A stretch of 64,000 nt of DNA from assembly GCA_021808285.1 (NCBI GenBank), contig JAKBBV010000007.1:20089-84088 (forward strand), written 5' to 3'. Position 1 is the stretch's first letter. Every line of letters starts with the position of its first letter. The position numbers were made by a program, and so were the translations under genes. The notes under the pieces are model-generated. The model was not told where the DNA came from, did no database searches, and worked only from the letters and a program-made list of their open reading frames with translations. Positions 44,854-54,295 of this stretch are shown here, piece by piece. The stretch is from Pseudomonadota bacterium. Its GTDB lineage: Bacteria; Pseudomonadota; Alphaproteobacteria; Caulobacterales; Caulobacteraceae.

Positions 44854-45468
44854 GTGAGCGATACCCGGCCGGAAGGGACGCGGCGCGTCTGGCTGACCGT
44901 TGGCGAGGTGGTGGCGGTCGCCGCCCTCGCGATCGCCGCGCTGAACTATTGGGAAAGCCACCAGGAGCGACTGGCGGAAGCGCGGCGGGTCAGCTTGGAC
45001 GCCCAGGCCCAGGCGGCTCTGGTGATGCGCGGCGAAGTCATAGATGGCGGCAGGGCGCTCGCCTTGGCGCCTATCCGTTCCGAACAGGTGATCTCGAGTG
45101 AGCGTTATGTCTTTCCACGCGCAGTTCTGGCCGACCCGGTCTCGCTGAGCGCTACGCGGCCAGAGATTTTGGTCGCCTGGCTGGCGCCGCGTCTGAGGGA
45201 GACCCTCGGTGGGTCGCGGCTGCGCAAGCCCGGCCACATCGGCCTCCCCTTGGTTATCGAGACAAGTTACGTGGAGGGCGGAGAGCCACGAAGCGATTCA
45301 ACCCTCTATGTGTTGGGAGTAGCTTGGCGCCCCAGATGGCTCACCGGGCCGCATTTCACCTTGACAGGTCTCGCCCTGGTGCGACGCTCCATCACTGGCG
45401 ATCCTTCGAAGGCGGCAGACGCGGCTTGGCGCCCGGCATCGTCGGGGAGCGAGACTAAGGCGTCATAG
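44854..45468 (+). CDS. Single-span membrane protein of unknown function
   Basis: GTG 44854 lies 7 bases after the gatA stop and gives 204 residues. After a short polar start comes one membrane span (LTVGEVVAVAALAIAALNYW), then a helical ESHQERLAEARRVSLDAQAQAALVM and a soluble domain with SEQVISSERYVFPRAVLADPVSL and STLYVLGVAWRPRWLTGPHFTLTGLALVRR. I recognise no family. Proximity to gatA suggests co-transcription only. Its last 6 bases overlap the convergent TSCPD gene. Confidence 0.65.
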   Translation: MSDTRPEGTRRVWLTVGEVVAVAALAIAALNYWESHQERLAEARRVSLDAQAQAALVMRGEVIDGGRALALAPIRSEQVISSERYVFPRAVLADPVSLSATRPEILVAWLAPRLRETLGGSRLRKPGHIGLPLVIETSYVEGGEPRSDSTLYVLGVAWRPRWLTGPHFTLTGLALVRRSITGDPSKAADAAWRPASSGSETKAS

Positions 45469-48057
45469 GCCGATAGAACCTGCTCCGGCATTGGGACGGG
45501 CCCCGCAGGCCTTGCAAACCCGGTCTGAAGGCGGGCCGCTCAGGGACAGATCACCGCAGACGGGGCACACCTCCGCTGGCTCGAGCGCCCGGTCTCGGGG
45601 TGCGGGTGTGCGATTGACCGGCAAGAAGACCAGATTGTCAGGGGCGACCCCGCGCGAGAAGCCCTTGGAGATGAACCGGGCGACCGGTTGTGGTTCCGCC
45701 TCGCCAAGCCCTTCTCGGTCCAGAGCCCCGGCGTCGCCGGCCGCCAGATCCGTGCGGTCGAGATAGGAAACGCCAAGTTCCCGGAAGACATAGTCCAGGA
45801 TGGAGGTGGCGGATCGTATTTGGTCGTTCCCCGTGACCGGACCTGCAGGGTCAAAACGGGTGAAGACAAAAGCATCCACGAACTCGTCCAGCGGGACGCC
45901 ATATTGCAGTCCGATGGACACGGCGATGGCGAAGTTGTTCATCAGCGAGCGGAAGGCGGCGCCTTCCTTGTGCATGTCGATGAAGATCTCGCCGAGAGCG
46001 CCGTCATCGTACTCTCCGGTGTGCAGATAAACCTTGTGGCCGCCGATTGTCGCTTTCTGAATATAACCCTTGCGCCGGTCTGGCAGCCGCTGTCGTCCGG
46101 GAGATGCGGCGATGATACGCTCGACCACGCGTTCAACGATTTTTTCCTGGCGCGGGATATGGGGGGGGCGGGGTTCCTCAATCTCTGGAACATCGAGCTG
46201 AAAGCTGTGCGGCCGGGGCAAACGGTCGAGGCGCACGATACGCAGGCCGGCCTCGAAACCTTCGATGAGGCGCGCCTCGGCCTCGAAGATCGAGGCCTCG
46301 GACGGGAGCTCGATCCGGACGGGAATCGGAGAGTCGATAAGGCCGTCCAGAGCCGCCGCCATGGCGATCTTTGCGGTTAGAGCGATTTCCGTCGCCGGTT
46401 GCAAAGTGGCCCGGACCGCGACGGGCAGGGCGCCGGTCTGGGCGCCTGTCCCCACGCCCAGGATGTATGCCTGAGCTTCCGCGATCTCCGAGGCGGAAAA
46501 CCCGGCCAGGCTGAGCGGGGACGCGTCACCAGACTCGCCGCCTAGCACGTCCCGCACAAAGCCCTCGCCCAGAACTTGGGGTGAGAATGCGGTCTCCAAA
46601 GATCCCGCCAGCGGTAGCGCGGCCTCGACCGCCTGCAGTTCCAGTTCCGTGAAGCCCGCTGCCGCGAGTCGGTCAGCATCGAGTCCCGGAGCGCCTTCCA
46701 AGGTGCGGTGGCCCAGGAGCCCCAAGCGCACCTGATCGAGATCGACGTCGAGGCGGGAGAGCCCCTCGACCGCAGCGGGATGAAGGACCGGAAAGATCAC
46801 GCCATCCGCGGTTTGAGCTGGGGTGACTGGGCCGTTCCAGGGCTCGCCGTCAAGGGATAGGCCACCCAGGCGAAGACGAAGCTCGGGCGAGCACACCGGC
46901 CCGGTGACTTCGAAATTGCGACGGCTAAATCCTGAGGGCGCACGCGGTGGGGCGCCCATCCTGGCGCCCAACTCCTGGGAGGCGCTCATGGCGGCTTTCC
47001 GGACAGCGCCCAGGATCTCCTGGGCGCGCTTGCGCCCCGCGTCCGAGTCAAAGGCGAGCCCTTCGGCGACGAGGCGTTCTGCGAGCCCTGCGACCCCCAG
47101 GGACACGGATCGGTGGTCCCGGCGGAGGCAGGCGCCTTCAGCGGAGCCTGCGAAACCGACAGAAACCTCAATGTCGAGCGCCAGGACCAGGCGCTGAGCG
47201 AGTTCCGCCAGCTCCAGGGGCTCACGGACTCGCAAGACGTTGATGGCCGCCCTCGGTCCTGCAAGCCCCCGTGTTCGCGTCAAAGCGGCGGAGCTGTGCC
47301 TCGCAAGTTCCAGGCGAGGATGTCCCCAGGCCAGGGCCGCCGCCCGGCGGAGCGCCTCTGGGCCGGCACGAGACGGAAGAAGGGCCACGCCCTCCTCCGG
47401 GCCTGTCGTCATGTGGAGGTCCGCGGCGCCCAGCGCGATGGCGTCTGCGATCATCTCGTCGGGTAGGCCGCTATCCCTGGCCGCGTGGATGGCCCGCGCC
47501 AAGGCGGAGTTGGCATGGGCATCGACGCAGCCTTCGCCCTCGCAACGGCGGACGGCCTCACTCACCGCCTCAAGCCGCGGGTGAGGCGGTGTTGTCTGAT
47601 CGGGAAGGCTTGGGTGTGAGGTCAGCTCGATGATCGACGGGCTCGGAGCTTGAACCGGGTCATCGGCGAGGGGATGGAGCCGGGCGCCGAAGGGAAGAGC
47701 CATACCGGGCGCCGCCTTGCCGGAGACGATCGCCGCGACCAGGGCGCTGCGAAAGGCCTGAGCGTCATAGCGGGTTCCCAGATGTCCCGTTGCGAGGCCC
47801 CATTTTGCGAGTCTGGAGGCATAGGCATCCGGCCCGCCTCCCAGCCACACGCTCAAGGTGGCGTCCTCAGGCAGTGGGGGGATTGGGCTTGGCAGGTCTT
47901 GGGGTAGGCGATTGGCCCAGTCGAGCCAGGCTTCCACTCTCGCATCTGTCCAATCGTCAGGAGCGAAGACGTCGATCACGGCGCCGGTGGTTTCAAGTCG
48001 GCGGGACGAGCCGGAGACGGGGACTGGGGGCGGCGTGAACCGGGCGCGGCGTGGCAT
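45463..48057 (-). CDS. TSCPD-domain protein, degenerate NrdJ-like ribonucleotide reductase
   Basis: The C-terminal quarter is almost canonical for B12-dependent ribonucleotide reductase NrdJ: RRKGYIQKATIGGHKVYLHT, GEIFIDMHKEGAAFRSLMNN and SILDYVFRELGVSYLDRTDL (about 661-770). A zinc ribbon CPVCG...CKACG (about 831-852) then ends GAGSIGL without the terminal redox Cys of NrdJ. The N-terminal 640 residues are shorter and very divergent; only SVSLGVAGLAERLVAEGLAF recalls the reductase barrel, and I see no NPCxE-type active-site Cys motif. ATG 48057 has GAGAGG 7 bases upstream; 48183 is an alternative. It is probably not a working reductase; a nucleotide-binding or regulatory role is possible. 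Confidence 0.75.
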   Translation of the reverse strand: MPRRARFTPPPVPVSGSSRRLETTGAVIDVFAPDDWTDARVEAWLDWANRLPQDLPSPIPPLPEDATLSVWLGGGPDAYASRLAKWGLATGHLGTRYDAQAFRSALVAAIVSGKAAPGMALPFGARLHPLADDPVQAPSPSIIELTSHPSLPDQTTPPHPRLEAVSEAVRRCEGEGCVDAHANSALARAIHAARDSGLPDEMIADAIALGAADLHMTTGPEEGVALLPSRAGPEALRRAAALAWGHPRLELARHSSAALTRTRGLAGPRAAINVLRVREPLELAELAQRLVLALDIEVSVGFAGSAEGACLRRDHRSVSLGVAGLAERLVAEGLAFDSDAGRKRAQEILGAVRKAAMSASQELGARMGAPPRAPSGFSRRNFEVTGPVCSPELRLRLGGLSLDGEPWNGPVTPAQTADGVIFPVLHPAAVEGLSRLDVDLDQVRLGLLGHRTLEGAPGLDADRLAAAGFTELELQAVEAALPLAGSLETAFSPQVLGEGFVRDVLGGESGDASPLSLAGFSASEIAEAQAYILGVGTGAQTGALPVAVRATLQPATEIALTAKIAMAAALDGLIDSPIPVRIELPSEASIFEAEARLIEGFEAGLRIVRLDRLPRPHSFQLDVPEIEEPRPPHIPRQEKIVERVVERIIAASPGRQRLPDRRKGYIQKATIGGHKVYLHTGEYDDGALGEIFIDMHKEGAAFRSLMNNFAIAVSIGLQYGVPLDEFVDAFVFTRFDPAGPVTGNDQIRSATSILDYVFRELGVSYLDRTDLAAGDAGALDREGLGEAEPQPVARFISKGFSRGVAPDNLVFLPVNRTPAPRDRALEPAEVCPVCGDLSLSGPPSDRVCKACGARPNAGAGSIGL

Positions 48058-48218
48058 GACAGGCCTCTCTTGCATCGACGCTAGGAGAGGCCGTCCTGTG
48101 AGGCAATAGATATTGGGGTCGGTAAGAGGACAATCGCTAGATATGGTGCAGAACGCTGTGGGCAATTTGAACGCCCGTCCCACTGGACGTGTCCGGGAGG
48201 CCCGCCTATAGACCCTGC

Positions 48219-48614
48219 GTGCTCAAGGCGATTTTCACATGGTGGTTCGGGGCCACGATCGGCGCCCGGAACCAGATTCGGCGCTCGGCCCGTCTTGTAG
48301 GTCACGACGAGTGGGGCAACGCCTATTACGAGAGCGTCCATCCGCGCTATTCCTATGACGGGCACACGCGTCGCTTCGTGATCTACAAGGGCTATGCCGA
48401 CGCCTCCAAGGTGCCGCCCGAGTGGCACGGCTGGCTGCATCACACCTTTGATGAACCGCCAACTCTCGCGCCGCTGCCGCGAAAGAGCTGGGAGAAGGAC
48501 CACAAACCCAATCTCACCGGGACCGTCTGGGCCTGGAGGCCCAAGGGGGCGCTCTCGCGCGGAGGAGAGCGTCCACTATCCGGGGCGGATTACGAAGCGT
48601 GGACCGGCGACTGA
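48219..48614 (+). CDS. NADH:ubiquinone oxidoreductase subunit NDUFA12
   Basis: NDUFA12 is an accessory subunit of respiratory complex I kept in alphaproteobacteria. From GTG 48219 the protein is MLKAIFTWWFGATIGARNQI, then VGHDEWGNAYYES, RRFVIYKGYADASKVPPEWHGWLHHTFDEPP and KPNLTGTVWAWRPKG, all family hallmarks. The GTG at 48189 would add 10 residues and is less likely. No clear ribosome binding site is visible. The 3' end overlaps the DUF2155 gene by 16 bases. Confidence 0.92.
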   Translation: MLKAIFTWWFGATIGARNQIRRSARLVGHDEWGNAYYESVHPRYSYDGHTRRFVIYKGYADASKVPPEWHGWLHHTFDEPPTLAPLPRKSWEKDHKPNLTGTVWAWRPKGALSRGGERPLSGADYEAWTGD

Positions 48615-49162
48615 CCCGCACGTTGGCGCGCCTCACAAGCAGGGCGGCGCCAGGGGTCATTGCTGTTGGCGTCGGGGCGCTTTCAGTCTCTGCCCAGACA
48701 ACTCTGCCGCCCGTCCCCCCCGCGGTCTCTTCGCCTTTGCCGCCGCCTCCGGCTCTGGGACCCTTAGCGACCCCTCCGCCGGCGGCCCCAGCCGCCGTGA
48801 GTCCTGCGCCGCCGCCGCCACCGCTCCGCCCCTCGAATCTTCCCGTGCGCGATCCGATCGCCGTCATCAGGGTTCTGGACAAAGTCACGGCTGAGACTCT
48901 GCGCTTTGCGGCGCCTGTGGGGCGTCCCGTGCGCTATAAGACTCTGGTGTTTCAGGTGAAGGCCTGTGAGATCTGGGGGGCGGGAACCGCGGACCCACGG
49001 CCCTCCGCTTATCTGGAAGTGGAGTCAGAGGCCCCGGGCACAGCGCTTCGCGACGTGTACAAGGGCTGGATCTTCGCCAAGGCGGCAGGCGTTCACCCGT
49101 TTGTCCATCCGATCTACGATGCCTGGCTCGAGGATTGCATCGCCCAGGCTCCCGGGGTCTGA
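48599..49162 (+). CDS. DUF2155 protein, exported
   Basis: The 187-residue protein starts at GTG 48599 within the end of NDUFA12. It has a signal-like N-terminus (RAAPGVIAVGVGALSVSAQ), a long Pro/Ala linker, and the DUF2155 domain: PIAVIRVLDKVTAETLRFAAPVGRPVRYKTLVFQVKACEIW, then PSAYLEVES and VYKGWIFAKAAGVHPFVHPIYDAWLEDC. The function is unknown. NDUFA12-DUF2155-aat is a conserved order in alphaproteobacteria. The 3' end overlaps the convergent aat gene by 49 bases. Confidence 0.88.
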   Translation: MDRRLTRTLARLTSRAAPGVIAVGVGALSVSAQTTLPPVPPAVSSPLPPPPALGPLATPPPAAPAAVSPAPPPPPLRPSNLPVRDPIAVIRVLDKVTAETLRFAAPVGRPVRYKTLVFQVKACEIWGAGTADPRPSAYLEVESEAPGTALRDVYKGWIFAKAAGVHPFVHPIYDAWLEDCIAQAPGV

Positions 49163-49773
49163 ACTGGCGCAGCCAGGAAGTCGGCTTCCGCCCGCAGAGC
49201 CTCGTCGAGACAAGATCTGTAGGTCTCGCGTGAAATCTCCACAGCCCCGAGCCTTGTGAGATGATCGGTCACGAATTGTGCGTCCAAAAGACGGAAGCCG
49301 CCAAATCTCAATCGGGCCACTAAGTGCACGAGGGCGACCTTGCTCGCATCCCGCTCGCGCGAGAACATGCTCTCGCCGAAGAAGGCGGCGCCGAGCGCGA
49401 CGCCATAGAGGCCGCCGACCAGTTCATCGCCTCTCCAGGCCTCCACCGAATGTGCACGGCCGCGATCGAACAACTCCCCGCAGAGCCTTTCGATGACGCC
49501 ATTGATCCAGGTCTCGCGGCGATCAGGGCGAGGCTCAGCGCAACTGCGGATCACCTCACGGAATGCTGTATCCACGCGCACTTCGTACCGGTCGCTGCGC
49601 ACGGTCCGCGCCAGGCGTCGAGGCACTTTCAGGCCCTCGAGCGGAATCACCCCCCTGCGAACGGGGTCGACCAGGAATATCTGCCGATCATGCCGGGAGT
49701 CCGCCATGGGAAACACGCCCTGGCCATACCAGCGCAGCAGATCATCGGCGCTCACCTTGGGCTCTGTGGTCAT
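49114..49773 (-). CDS. aat: Leucyl/phenylalanyl-tRNA--protein transferase
   Basis: Aat adds Leu or Phe to proteins with N-terminal Arg or Lys, making primary N-degrons for ClpS-ClpAP. The 219-residue protein has DLLRWYGQGVFPMADSRHD, VDPVRRGVIPLEGLKVPRRLAR, TWINGVIERLCGELFDRGRAHSVEAW and VGGLYGVALGAAFFGESMFSRERDASKVALVHL, all typical. ATG 49773 is preferred over GTG 49782. ClpS and ClpA are encoded at 26.0-28.7 kb, so three parts of the pathway are in this window. Confidence 0.95.
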   Translation of the reverse strand: MTTEPKVSADDLLRWYGQGVFPMADSRHDRQIFLVDPVRRGVIPLEGLKVPRRLARTVRSDRYEVRVDTAFREVIRSCAEPRPDRRETWINGVIERLCGELFDRGRAHSVEAWRGDELVGGLYGVALGAAFFGESMFSRERDASKVALVHLVARLRFGGFRLLDAQFVTDHLTRLGAVEISRETYRSCLDEALRAEADFLAAPVQTPGAWAMQSSSQAS

Positions 49774-49794
49774 CCGTTCCACCCGTTAAGGAGC

Positions 49795-50184
49795 TCAGCC
49801 TCGCGGATAGCAATTGGCGATGACAAACACCCTGATGGCCTCCAGGCTCCGAAGGGGCGTCAAGCTCAGGGCGAACAGACCGTCATGGGCGTTTTCGCAC
49901 ATCAGCGCCGAGACCTGTGACCGGCCCGCTTCGACCGTGCAAACGGCTCCATCGGAAGACGCGAGACCGCTGGTGTCTGGAGCGTTGAGCAAAAAGACCG
50001 GTCCGCAAGGACCGACCCGCCCGCCGCCCAGCGAATCCAGCCGCGCCTGAAGTCTCGTCTCGATGCGGGCCGCGCTGGCTTGGTCGATCACCGGTTGGAT
50101 CTGAGCTGACGAATGAGTTTGGGCTGAGGCGGCTCCGGACGCCACAACGAGCGCGCAGAGAACCAGGGCCGAACACGTGCGCAA
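49795..50184 (-). CDS. Secreted protein of unknown function
   Basis: TTG 50184 is preceded by GGGAGAG at 6 bases and yields MRTCSALVLCALVVASGAASA, a clean signal peptide; TTG 50199 is an alternative. The mature part (about 110 residues) has IDQASAARIETRLQARLDSLGG and four Cys (VGPCGPV, AVCTV, ALMCEN and ANCYP), which could form two disulfides. I recognise no family. It lies just upstream of aat on the same strand (21 bases) and is divergent from the M20 peptidase gene. Nothing else is visible in 50185-50313. Confidence 0.65.
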   Translation of the reverse strand: MRTCSALVLCALVVASGAASAQTHSSAQIQPVIDQASAARIETRLQARLDSLGGGRVGPCGPVFLLNAPDTSGLASSDGAVCTVEAGRSQVSALMCENAHDGLFALSLTPLRSLEAIRVFVIANCYPRG

Positions 50185-50313
50185 TCTGAGCTCTCCCAAT
50201 GGCGGCGGCCTTCCTTACCCGATTTCCCGTCGCCGCGCGCGGCGCCCGTCATTGCCAATAGGTCGTCGAGGAGGGATGCTCAAAGCTGTTCAGATGCGAC
50301 CAAAGAGGGCGGC

Positions 50314-51855
50314 ATGGATCGATCAATGGCGGCGCTCGCGTTGGGCTCGGCCCTGGCGCTAGCGAGCGCATATCCCGCGGTGGCCAAAGATGTGTCGAGA
50401 CAGGTGGCGAAGGCATGGGTGGCGTCCCACGAGACCCAGATTTTGGACGAATTCACCACGTTTCTGGCTATGCCTGATGTCGCCACCACGATCGCGGATG
50501 TCGATAAGAATGCCGACTATCTCAAGTCGCAGCTTGAGGATCGAGGGTTCAAGGTGCGTATTCTTCGAGCGGCGCCGGACACACCGGCTACGGTGTTTGC
50601 AGAGTTACGAACGCCGGGCGCAAAACGGACCGTGCTCTACTACGCCCACTACGATGGTCAGCCGACGGCTCAGAAGGGCTGGCTTTCGCCACCCTTTCAG
50701 CCGACCATGAGAACCGGAGCGCTCAGTACAAATCCCGCTGTGGTGAATTGGCGAGCAGTTCCTGCGCCGCGGGATCCGAGCTGGCGAATCTATGCCCGGG
50801 CGGCCGGTGACGACAAGGCCTCGATAGAGGCCCTTCTCAACGCTCTGGATGCCATGAAGTCGGCCGACGTCAAGCCGTCGGTTAACATCAAACTCTTCTA
50901 TGAAGGCGAAGAAGAGCAGGGATCGCCACACCTTCGCGCGATCGTCGACCAGAACCACGACCTGTTGAGTGCTGACCTCATCGTCATGGGTGACGGGCCC
51001 ATGCACCAGAGCGGACGGCAGCTGGTTAACTTCGGCTCTCGCGGCGTCATGGGGATGACCCTCACCGTCTACGGGCCCGTAAGGCCGCTGCATGATGGCC
51101 ACTATGGAAGCTGGGCGCCTAGCCCGGCGGTCGACATGGCCTACCTGATCACCTGCCTCCGGGCTGAGAACGGGGATATCAAGATCCCGCATTTCTATGA
51201 TGACGTCACGCCGCCGAGCGAAGCTGACAAGGCCGCGTTGGCGGCGCTGCCTCCCGTCGAAGCCCAGCTGAAAGAGAATCTCGGAATCGCCAGACCGATC
51301 ACAACGTCGCGTCTTGCGGACAGCTATTTCCGTCCGACGCTGAACGTGAGAGCGATTCACGTCGGTGACACAGGGCCGGACGCCGCCAACGCCATCGCCA
51401 CCCACGCCGACGCCTCTTTCGATTTTCGTTTGACCCCTGGCGAGCAGCCGGAGCGCGTCAAGACGCTCGTCGAATCTTATCTTGAGAGCTTGGGCTGGCA
51501 TGTGACCTCGGGCCCGCCCACCATGGAAGACCGTCGAACTTACTCACACATCGTTGAATTGCACTGGGACGCGGGCGAGTCGACAGCCGTGCGCACGCCC
51601 CTGGATGACGTGGCGGCCCAGGCGGCGGTCCGGGCCATTTCAGCTGAGGAAGGGGCCCCAGTCCTTGAGCTGCCGATGGTTGGCGCCAGTTCCGGGATGG
51701 CGGAGATCGTGACCGGGCTCAAGTCGCCCATGATTGGAGTCAGCATCGCCAATTTCGACGACAACCAGCACGCTGAAAATGAGAATCTTCGACTCAAGAA
51801 CCTATGGGACGGCATCGCCGTCTATACGGCCCTTCTGAGCGAACTCGACTGGTGA
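50314..51855 (+). CDS. Exported M20-family metallopeptidase
   Basis: The 513-residue enzyme begins with a signal peptide (MAALALGSALALASAYPAVA). The two-zinc M20 site is visible: His in YYAHYDGQP, the bridging Asp in ARAAGDDKASIEALL, catalytic Glu-Glu in FYEGEEEQGSPHL, and another Asp in VMGDGPMHQS. A dimerisation-type domain lies in the middle, and a late His is in NFDDNQHAENENLR. It is probably a periplasmic dipeptidase or carboxypeptidase. GAGGG precedes the ATG. The stop is 7 bases from the convergent accC stop. Confidence 0.9.
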   Translation: MDRSMAALALGSALALASAYPAVAKDVSRQVAKAWVASHETQILDEFTTFLAMPDVATTIADVDKNADYLKSQLEDRGFKVRILRAAPDTPATVFAELRTPGAKRTVLYYAHYDGQPTAQKGWLSPPFQPTMRTGALSTNPAVVNWRAVPAPRDPSWRIYARAAGDDKASIEALLNALDAMKSADVKPSVNIKLFYEGEEEQGSPHLRAIVDQNHDLLSADLIVMGDGPMHQSGRQLVNFGSRGVMGMTLTVYGPVRPLHDGHYGSWAPSPAVDMAYLITCLRAENGDIKIPHFYDDVTPPSEADKAALAALPPVEAQLKENLGIARPITTSRLADSYFRPTLNVRAIHVGDTGPDAANAIATHADASFDFRLTPGEQPERVKTLVESYLESLGWHVTSGPPTMEDRRTYSHIVELHWDAGESTAVRTPLDDVAAQAAVRAISAEEGAPVLELPMVGASSGMAEIVTGLKSPMIGVSIANFDDNQHAENENLRLKNLWDGIAVYTALLSELDW

Positions 51856-51862
51856 GCGGGCG

Positions 51863-53206
51863 CTAGGCTTGGCTGGCGATCCAGCGCTCGAGCCAGTGGA
51901 TGTCATATGTTCCGGCTTGAAAATCCGGCTCGTTCAACAGGTCCTGAAAGAGAGGGATTGTCGTCTCAACTCCGCCAACGACCATCTCCGCAAGGCAACG
52001 CTTCAGCCGGGCGAGCGCTTCTCCGCGATCGCGCGCATGAACGATGAGCTTTCCCGCGAGACTGTCGTAGTAGGGCGGTATCGCGTAACCGGCGTAGAGA
52101 CCGGAGTCGAGCCGTACGCCCAGGCCGCCTGGCGCATGAAAATCCGTCACGACGCCCGGCGAGGGAGTGAAGGTCCGGGGATTTTCCGCATTGATGCGGC
52201 ACTCGATGGCATGCCCCTCGAAAGTGACGTCTTCCTGGGTGAAGGAAAGCGGCAAGCCGGCGGCGATGCGAATCTGCTCTCGCACGAGATCGATCCCAGT
52301 AATCGCTTCGGTTACAGGATGCTCCACTTGAAGGCGGGTGTTCATCTCGATGAAGAAGAACTCGCCGTTCTCGTAGAGGAACTCAATGGTGCCGACGCCG
52401 AGGTAGCCGATGGCGCGGACGGCATCAACGACGACCTTGCCGATCCGCGCTCGCGCGTCGGCGTCGATAACCGGCGAGGGAGCCTCCTCCAGCATTTTCT
52501 GATGACGACGCTGGAGCGAACAGTCTCTCTCGCCCAGGTGGCAAACGGCGCCAAAGGAGTCCGCGATCACCTGAAGTTCGATATGGCGCGGCGTCGCCAG
52601 ATAGCGTTCCATGTACACGGCGTCATCGCCAAAGGCCGCCTTGGCCTCGGCCCTCGCCGTGGAGAAGGCCTCCGACACCTCCTCGCGGGACTTGGCGACT
52701 TTCATGCCGCGCCCGCCTCCGCCTGCCGCCGCCTTGATCAGAACCGGGTAACCAATCTCGTCTGCGGCCCGAAGAGCATCGGCCTCGGTCTCCAGGCCGC
52801 CATCAGAGCCAGGAACCACCGGGATGCCGGCCGCCTTCACGGTCTGCTTAGCCGCGATCTTGTCTCCCATGACCCGAATATGATCTGCCCTAGGGCCTAT
52901 AAAGACAAAGCCGTGGGCCTCGAGAATCTCTGCGAAACGCGCGTTCTCCGAAAGGAAGCCGTAGCCTGGATGCACGGCCTGCGCCCCGGTGATCTCGCAC
53001 GCGGCGATGAGGGCGGGAATGTTGAGGTAGCTCTTAGCGGCGGGGGCCGGGCCGATGCAGACGCTCTCGTCTGCAAGACGGACATGCATGGCGTCCTTGT
53101 CGGCCTCTGAATGAACGGCGACCGTGTGAATGCCCATTTCCTGGCAGGCGCGATGCACCCGCAGAGCAATCTCGCCGCGGTTGGCGATCAGGATTTTCTC
53201 GAACAT
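51863..53206 (-). CDS. accC: Acetyl-CoA carboxylase biotin carboxylase subunit
   Basis: AccC carboxylates biotin on AccB with ATP and bicarbonate, the first step of fatty acid synthesis. ATG 53206 gives the family start [21 protein letters not shown]; the frame is open further but the extra residues are not conserved. ATP-grasp motifs are [16 protein letters not shown] and [21 protein letters not shown], with catalytic [22 protein letters not shown]. The 447-residue length is normal. It follows accB by 19 bases. Confidence 0.97.
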   Translation of the reverse strand: MFEKILIANRGEIALRVHRACQEMGIHTVAVHSEADKDAMHVRLADESVCIGPAPAAKSYLNIPALIAACEITGAQAVHPGYGFLSENARFAEILEAHGFVFIGPRADHIRVMGDKIAAKQTVKAAGIPVVPGSDGGLETEADALRAADEIGYPVLIKAAAGGGGRGMKVAKSREEVSEAFSTARAEAKAAFGDDAVYMERYLATPRHIELQVIADSFGAVCHLGERDCSLQRRHQKMLEEAPSPVIDADARARIGKVVVDAVRAIGYLGVGTIEFLYENGEFFFIEMNTRLQVEHPVTEAITGIDLVREQIRIAAGLPLSFTQEDVTFEGHAIECRINAENPRTFTPSPGVVTDFHAPGGLGVRLDSGLYAGYAIPPYYDSLAGKLIVHARDRGEALARLKRCLAEMVVGGVETTIPLFQDLLNEPDFQAGTYDIHWLERWIASQA

Positions 53207-53225
53207 CGGATCATTGCGCTCCGGC

Positions 53226-53720
53226 TCAGGCCAGGACGACCAGAGCTTCGCCATACTCGACGGGCTGACCGTCGGTGACGAGAACCTCAGCGACGACGCC
53301 GGCGCGTGGCGCGACGATCGGGTTCATGGTCTTCATGGCCTCGACCAGAAGCAGGGTCTGACCCTCGTTAACCTTATCGCCGACCTTGGTGAAGGCTGGC
53401 GCCCCCGGTTGTGGCTGAAGATAGGCCGTGCCGACCATGGGGGATTTTACAAGATCGCCCGCCGCCCGCGCCGGAGGGGGCGCCTCTGCCGTCAAAGGCG
53501 CCGCGGCCGGGGAGGGGATGGGAGCAAGACCAATAGGCGCAGGTCCAGGCGCGGCAACGGCCAGGGTCTGCGCGGTTTTGGAGACACGGACGCGGATATC
53601 ACCGCTCTCCATCTCGATCTCGCTCAAGCCGGTGTCATTTAGAACCGCGGCAAGATCGCGCACCAACTTGATATGTGCGGCCCGTGCGGCCTTGGACTGC
53701 TTATCCTCGACGTCTGGCAT
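53226..53720 (-). CDS. accB: Acetyl-CoA carboxylase biotin carboxyl carrier protein
   Basis: AccB carries biotin between the carboxylase and transferase halves of acetyl-CoA carboxylase. The 164-residue protein has an N-terminal helical part ([30 protein letters not shown]), an Ala/Pro-rich linker, and the biotinyl domain with [15 protein letters not shown] and Lys130 in [10 protein letters not shown]. The usual motif is EAMKMMN; Thr at the second position is a mild variant. The order aroQ-accB-accC is common in proteobacteria. Confidence 0.96.
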   Translation of the reverse strand: MPDVEDKQSKAARAAHIKLVRDLAAVLNDTGLSEIEMESGDIRVRVSKTAQTLAVAAPGPAPIGLAPIPSPAAAPLTAEAPPPARAAGDLVKSPMVGTAYLQPQPGAPAFTKVGDKVNEGQTLLLVEAMKTMNPIVAPRAGVVAEVLVTDGQPVEYGEALVVLA

Positions 53721-53761
53721 GCTCTCGGCTTCGAAATGGGGAGGTTGTGCGACAGCGACCT

Positions 53762-54202
53762 TCAGGCCGCAATCAGGCGGGAGATCGCTTCCAGGGCCAA
53801 CTCATAGCCGTTCGCACCCACGCCGCAAATGGTCCCCGTTGCCGCGAGAGACACGTAGCTGTGATGACGAAACGGCTCGCGAGCCGCCGGATTTGAGAGG
53901 TGGCACTCTATGATCGGAATGGCGAGGGCTTTCAGGGCGTCATGGAGGGCCACAGAGGTATGGCTGTAGCCGCCAGGGTTGATGACAAGACCGCTGGCCG
54001 CATGCCTTGCCTCCTGTACCCAGTCGATGAGTAAGCCTTCGTGATTGGTTTGTCGGAACTCAAGGGCGTGACCTAGCGCCGCCGCGCGCCGCTCGCAGAG
54101 CGATCGCACATCCGCCAGAGTCTGGGAGCCGTAGATGTGAGGCTCGCGCTCGCCCAGAAGATTGAGGTTGGGTCCGTTGAGCACGAAAATCGGTTTGGCC
54201 AT
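53762..54202 (-). CDS. aroQ: Type II 3-dehydroquinate dehydratase
   Basis: The enzyme dehydrates 3-dehydroquinate in the shikimate pathway. The 146-residue protein has [20 protein letters not shown] with the catalytic Tyr, [32 protein letters not shown] and [20 protein letters not shown] with the catalytic His. It heads the aroQ-accB-accC group. A hairpin lies just before its start codon. Confidence 0.96.
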   Translation of the reverse strand: MAKPIFVLNGPNLNLLGEREPHIYGSQTLADVRSLCERRAAALGHALEFRQTNHEGLLIDWVQEARHAASGLVINPGGYSHTSVALHDALKALAIPIIECHLSNPAAREPFRHHSYVSLAATGTICGVGANGYELALEAISRLIAA

Positions 54203-54208
54203 GCACCC

Positions 54209-54223
54209 CGCCTTCGCAAGGCG
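54209..54223. promoter_or_regulatory. Hairpin at the aroQ ribosome binding site
   Basis: CGCCTT-CGC-AAGGCG forms a perfect 6-bp stem that ends 7 bases before the aroQ start codon. In the minus-strand message the AAGG-containing arm is the likely ribosome binding site, so the stem may limit translation. It could also be the weak end of the upstream gene's message. Confidence 0.3.
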
Positions 54224-54295
54224 CGCCTTTTATCTCCGGCGCCGTCAGCCGACAAGCGCGTCAGATTTCGAGAGATCGCGCGCGGATCAGGCGGA

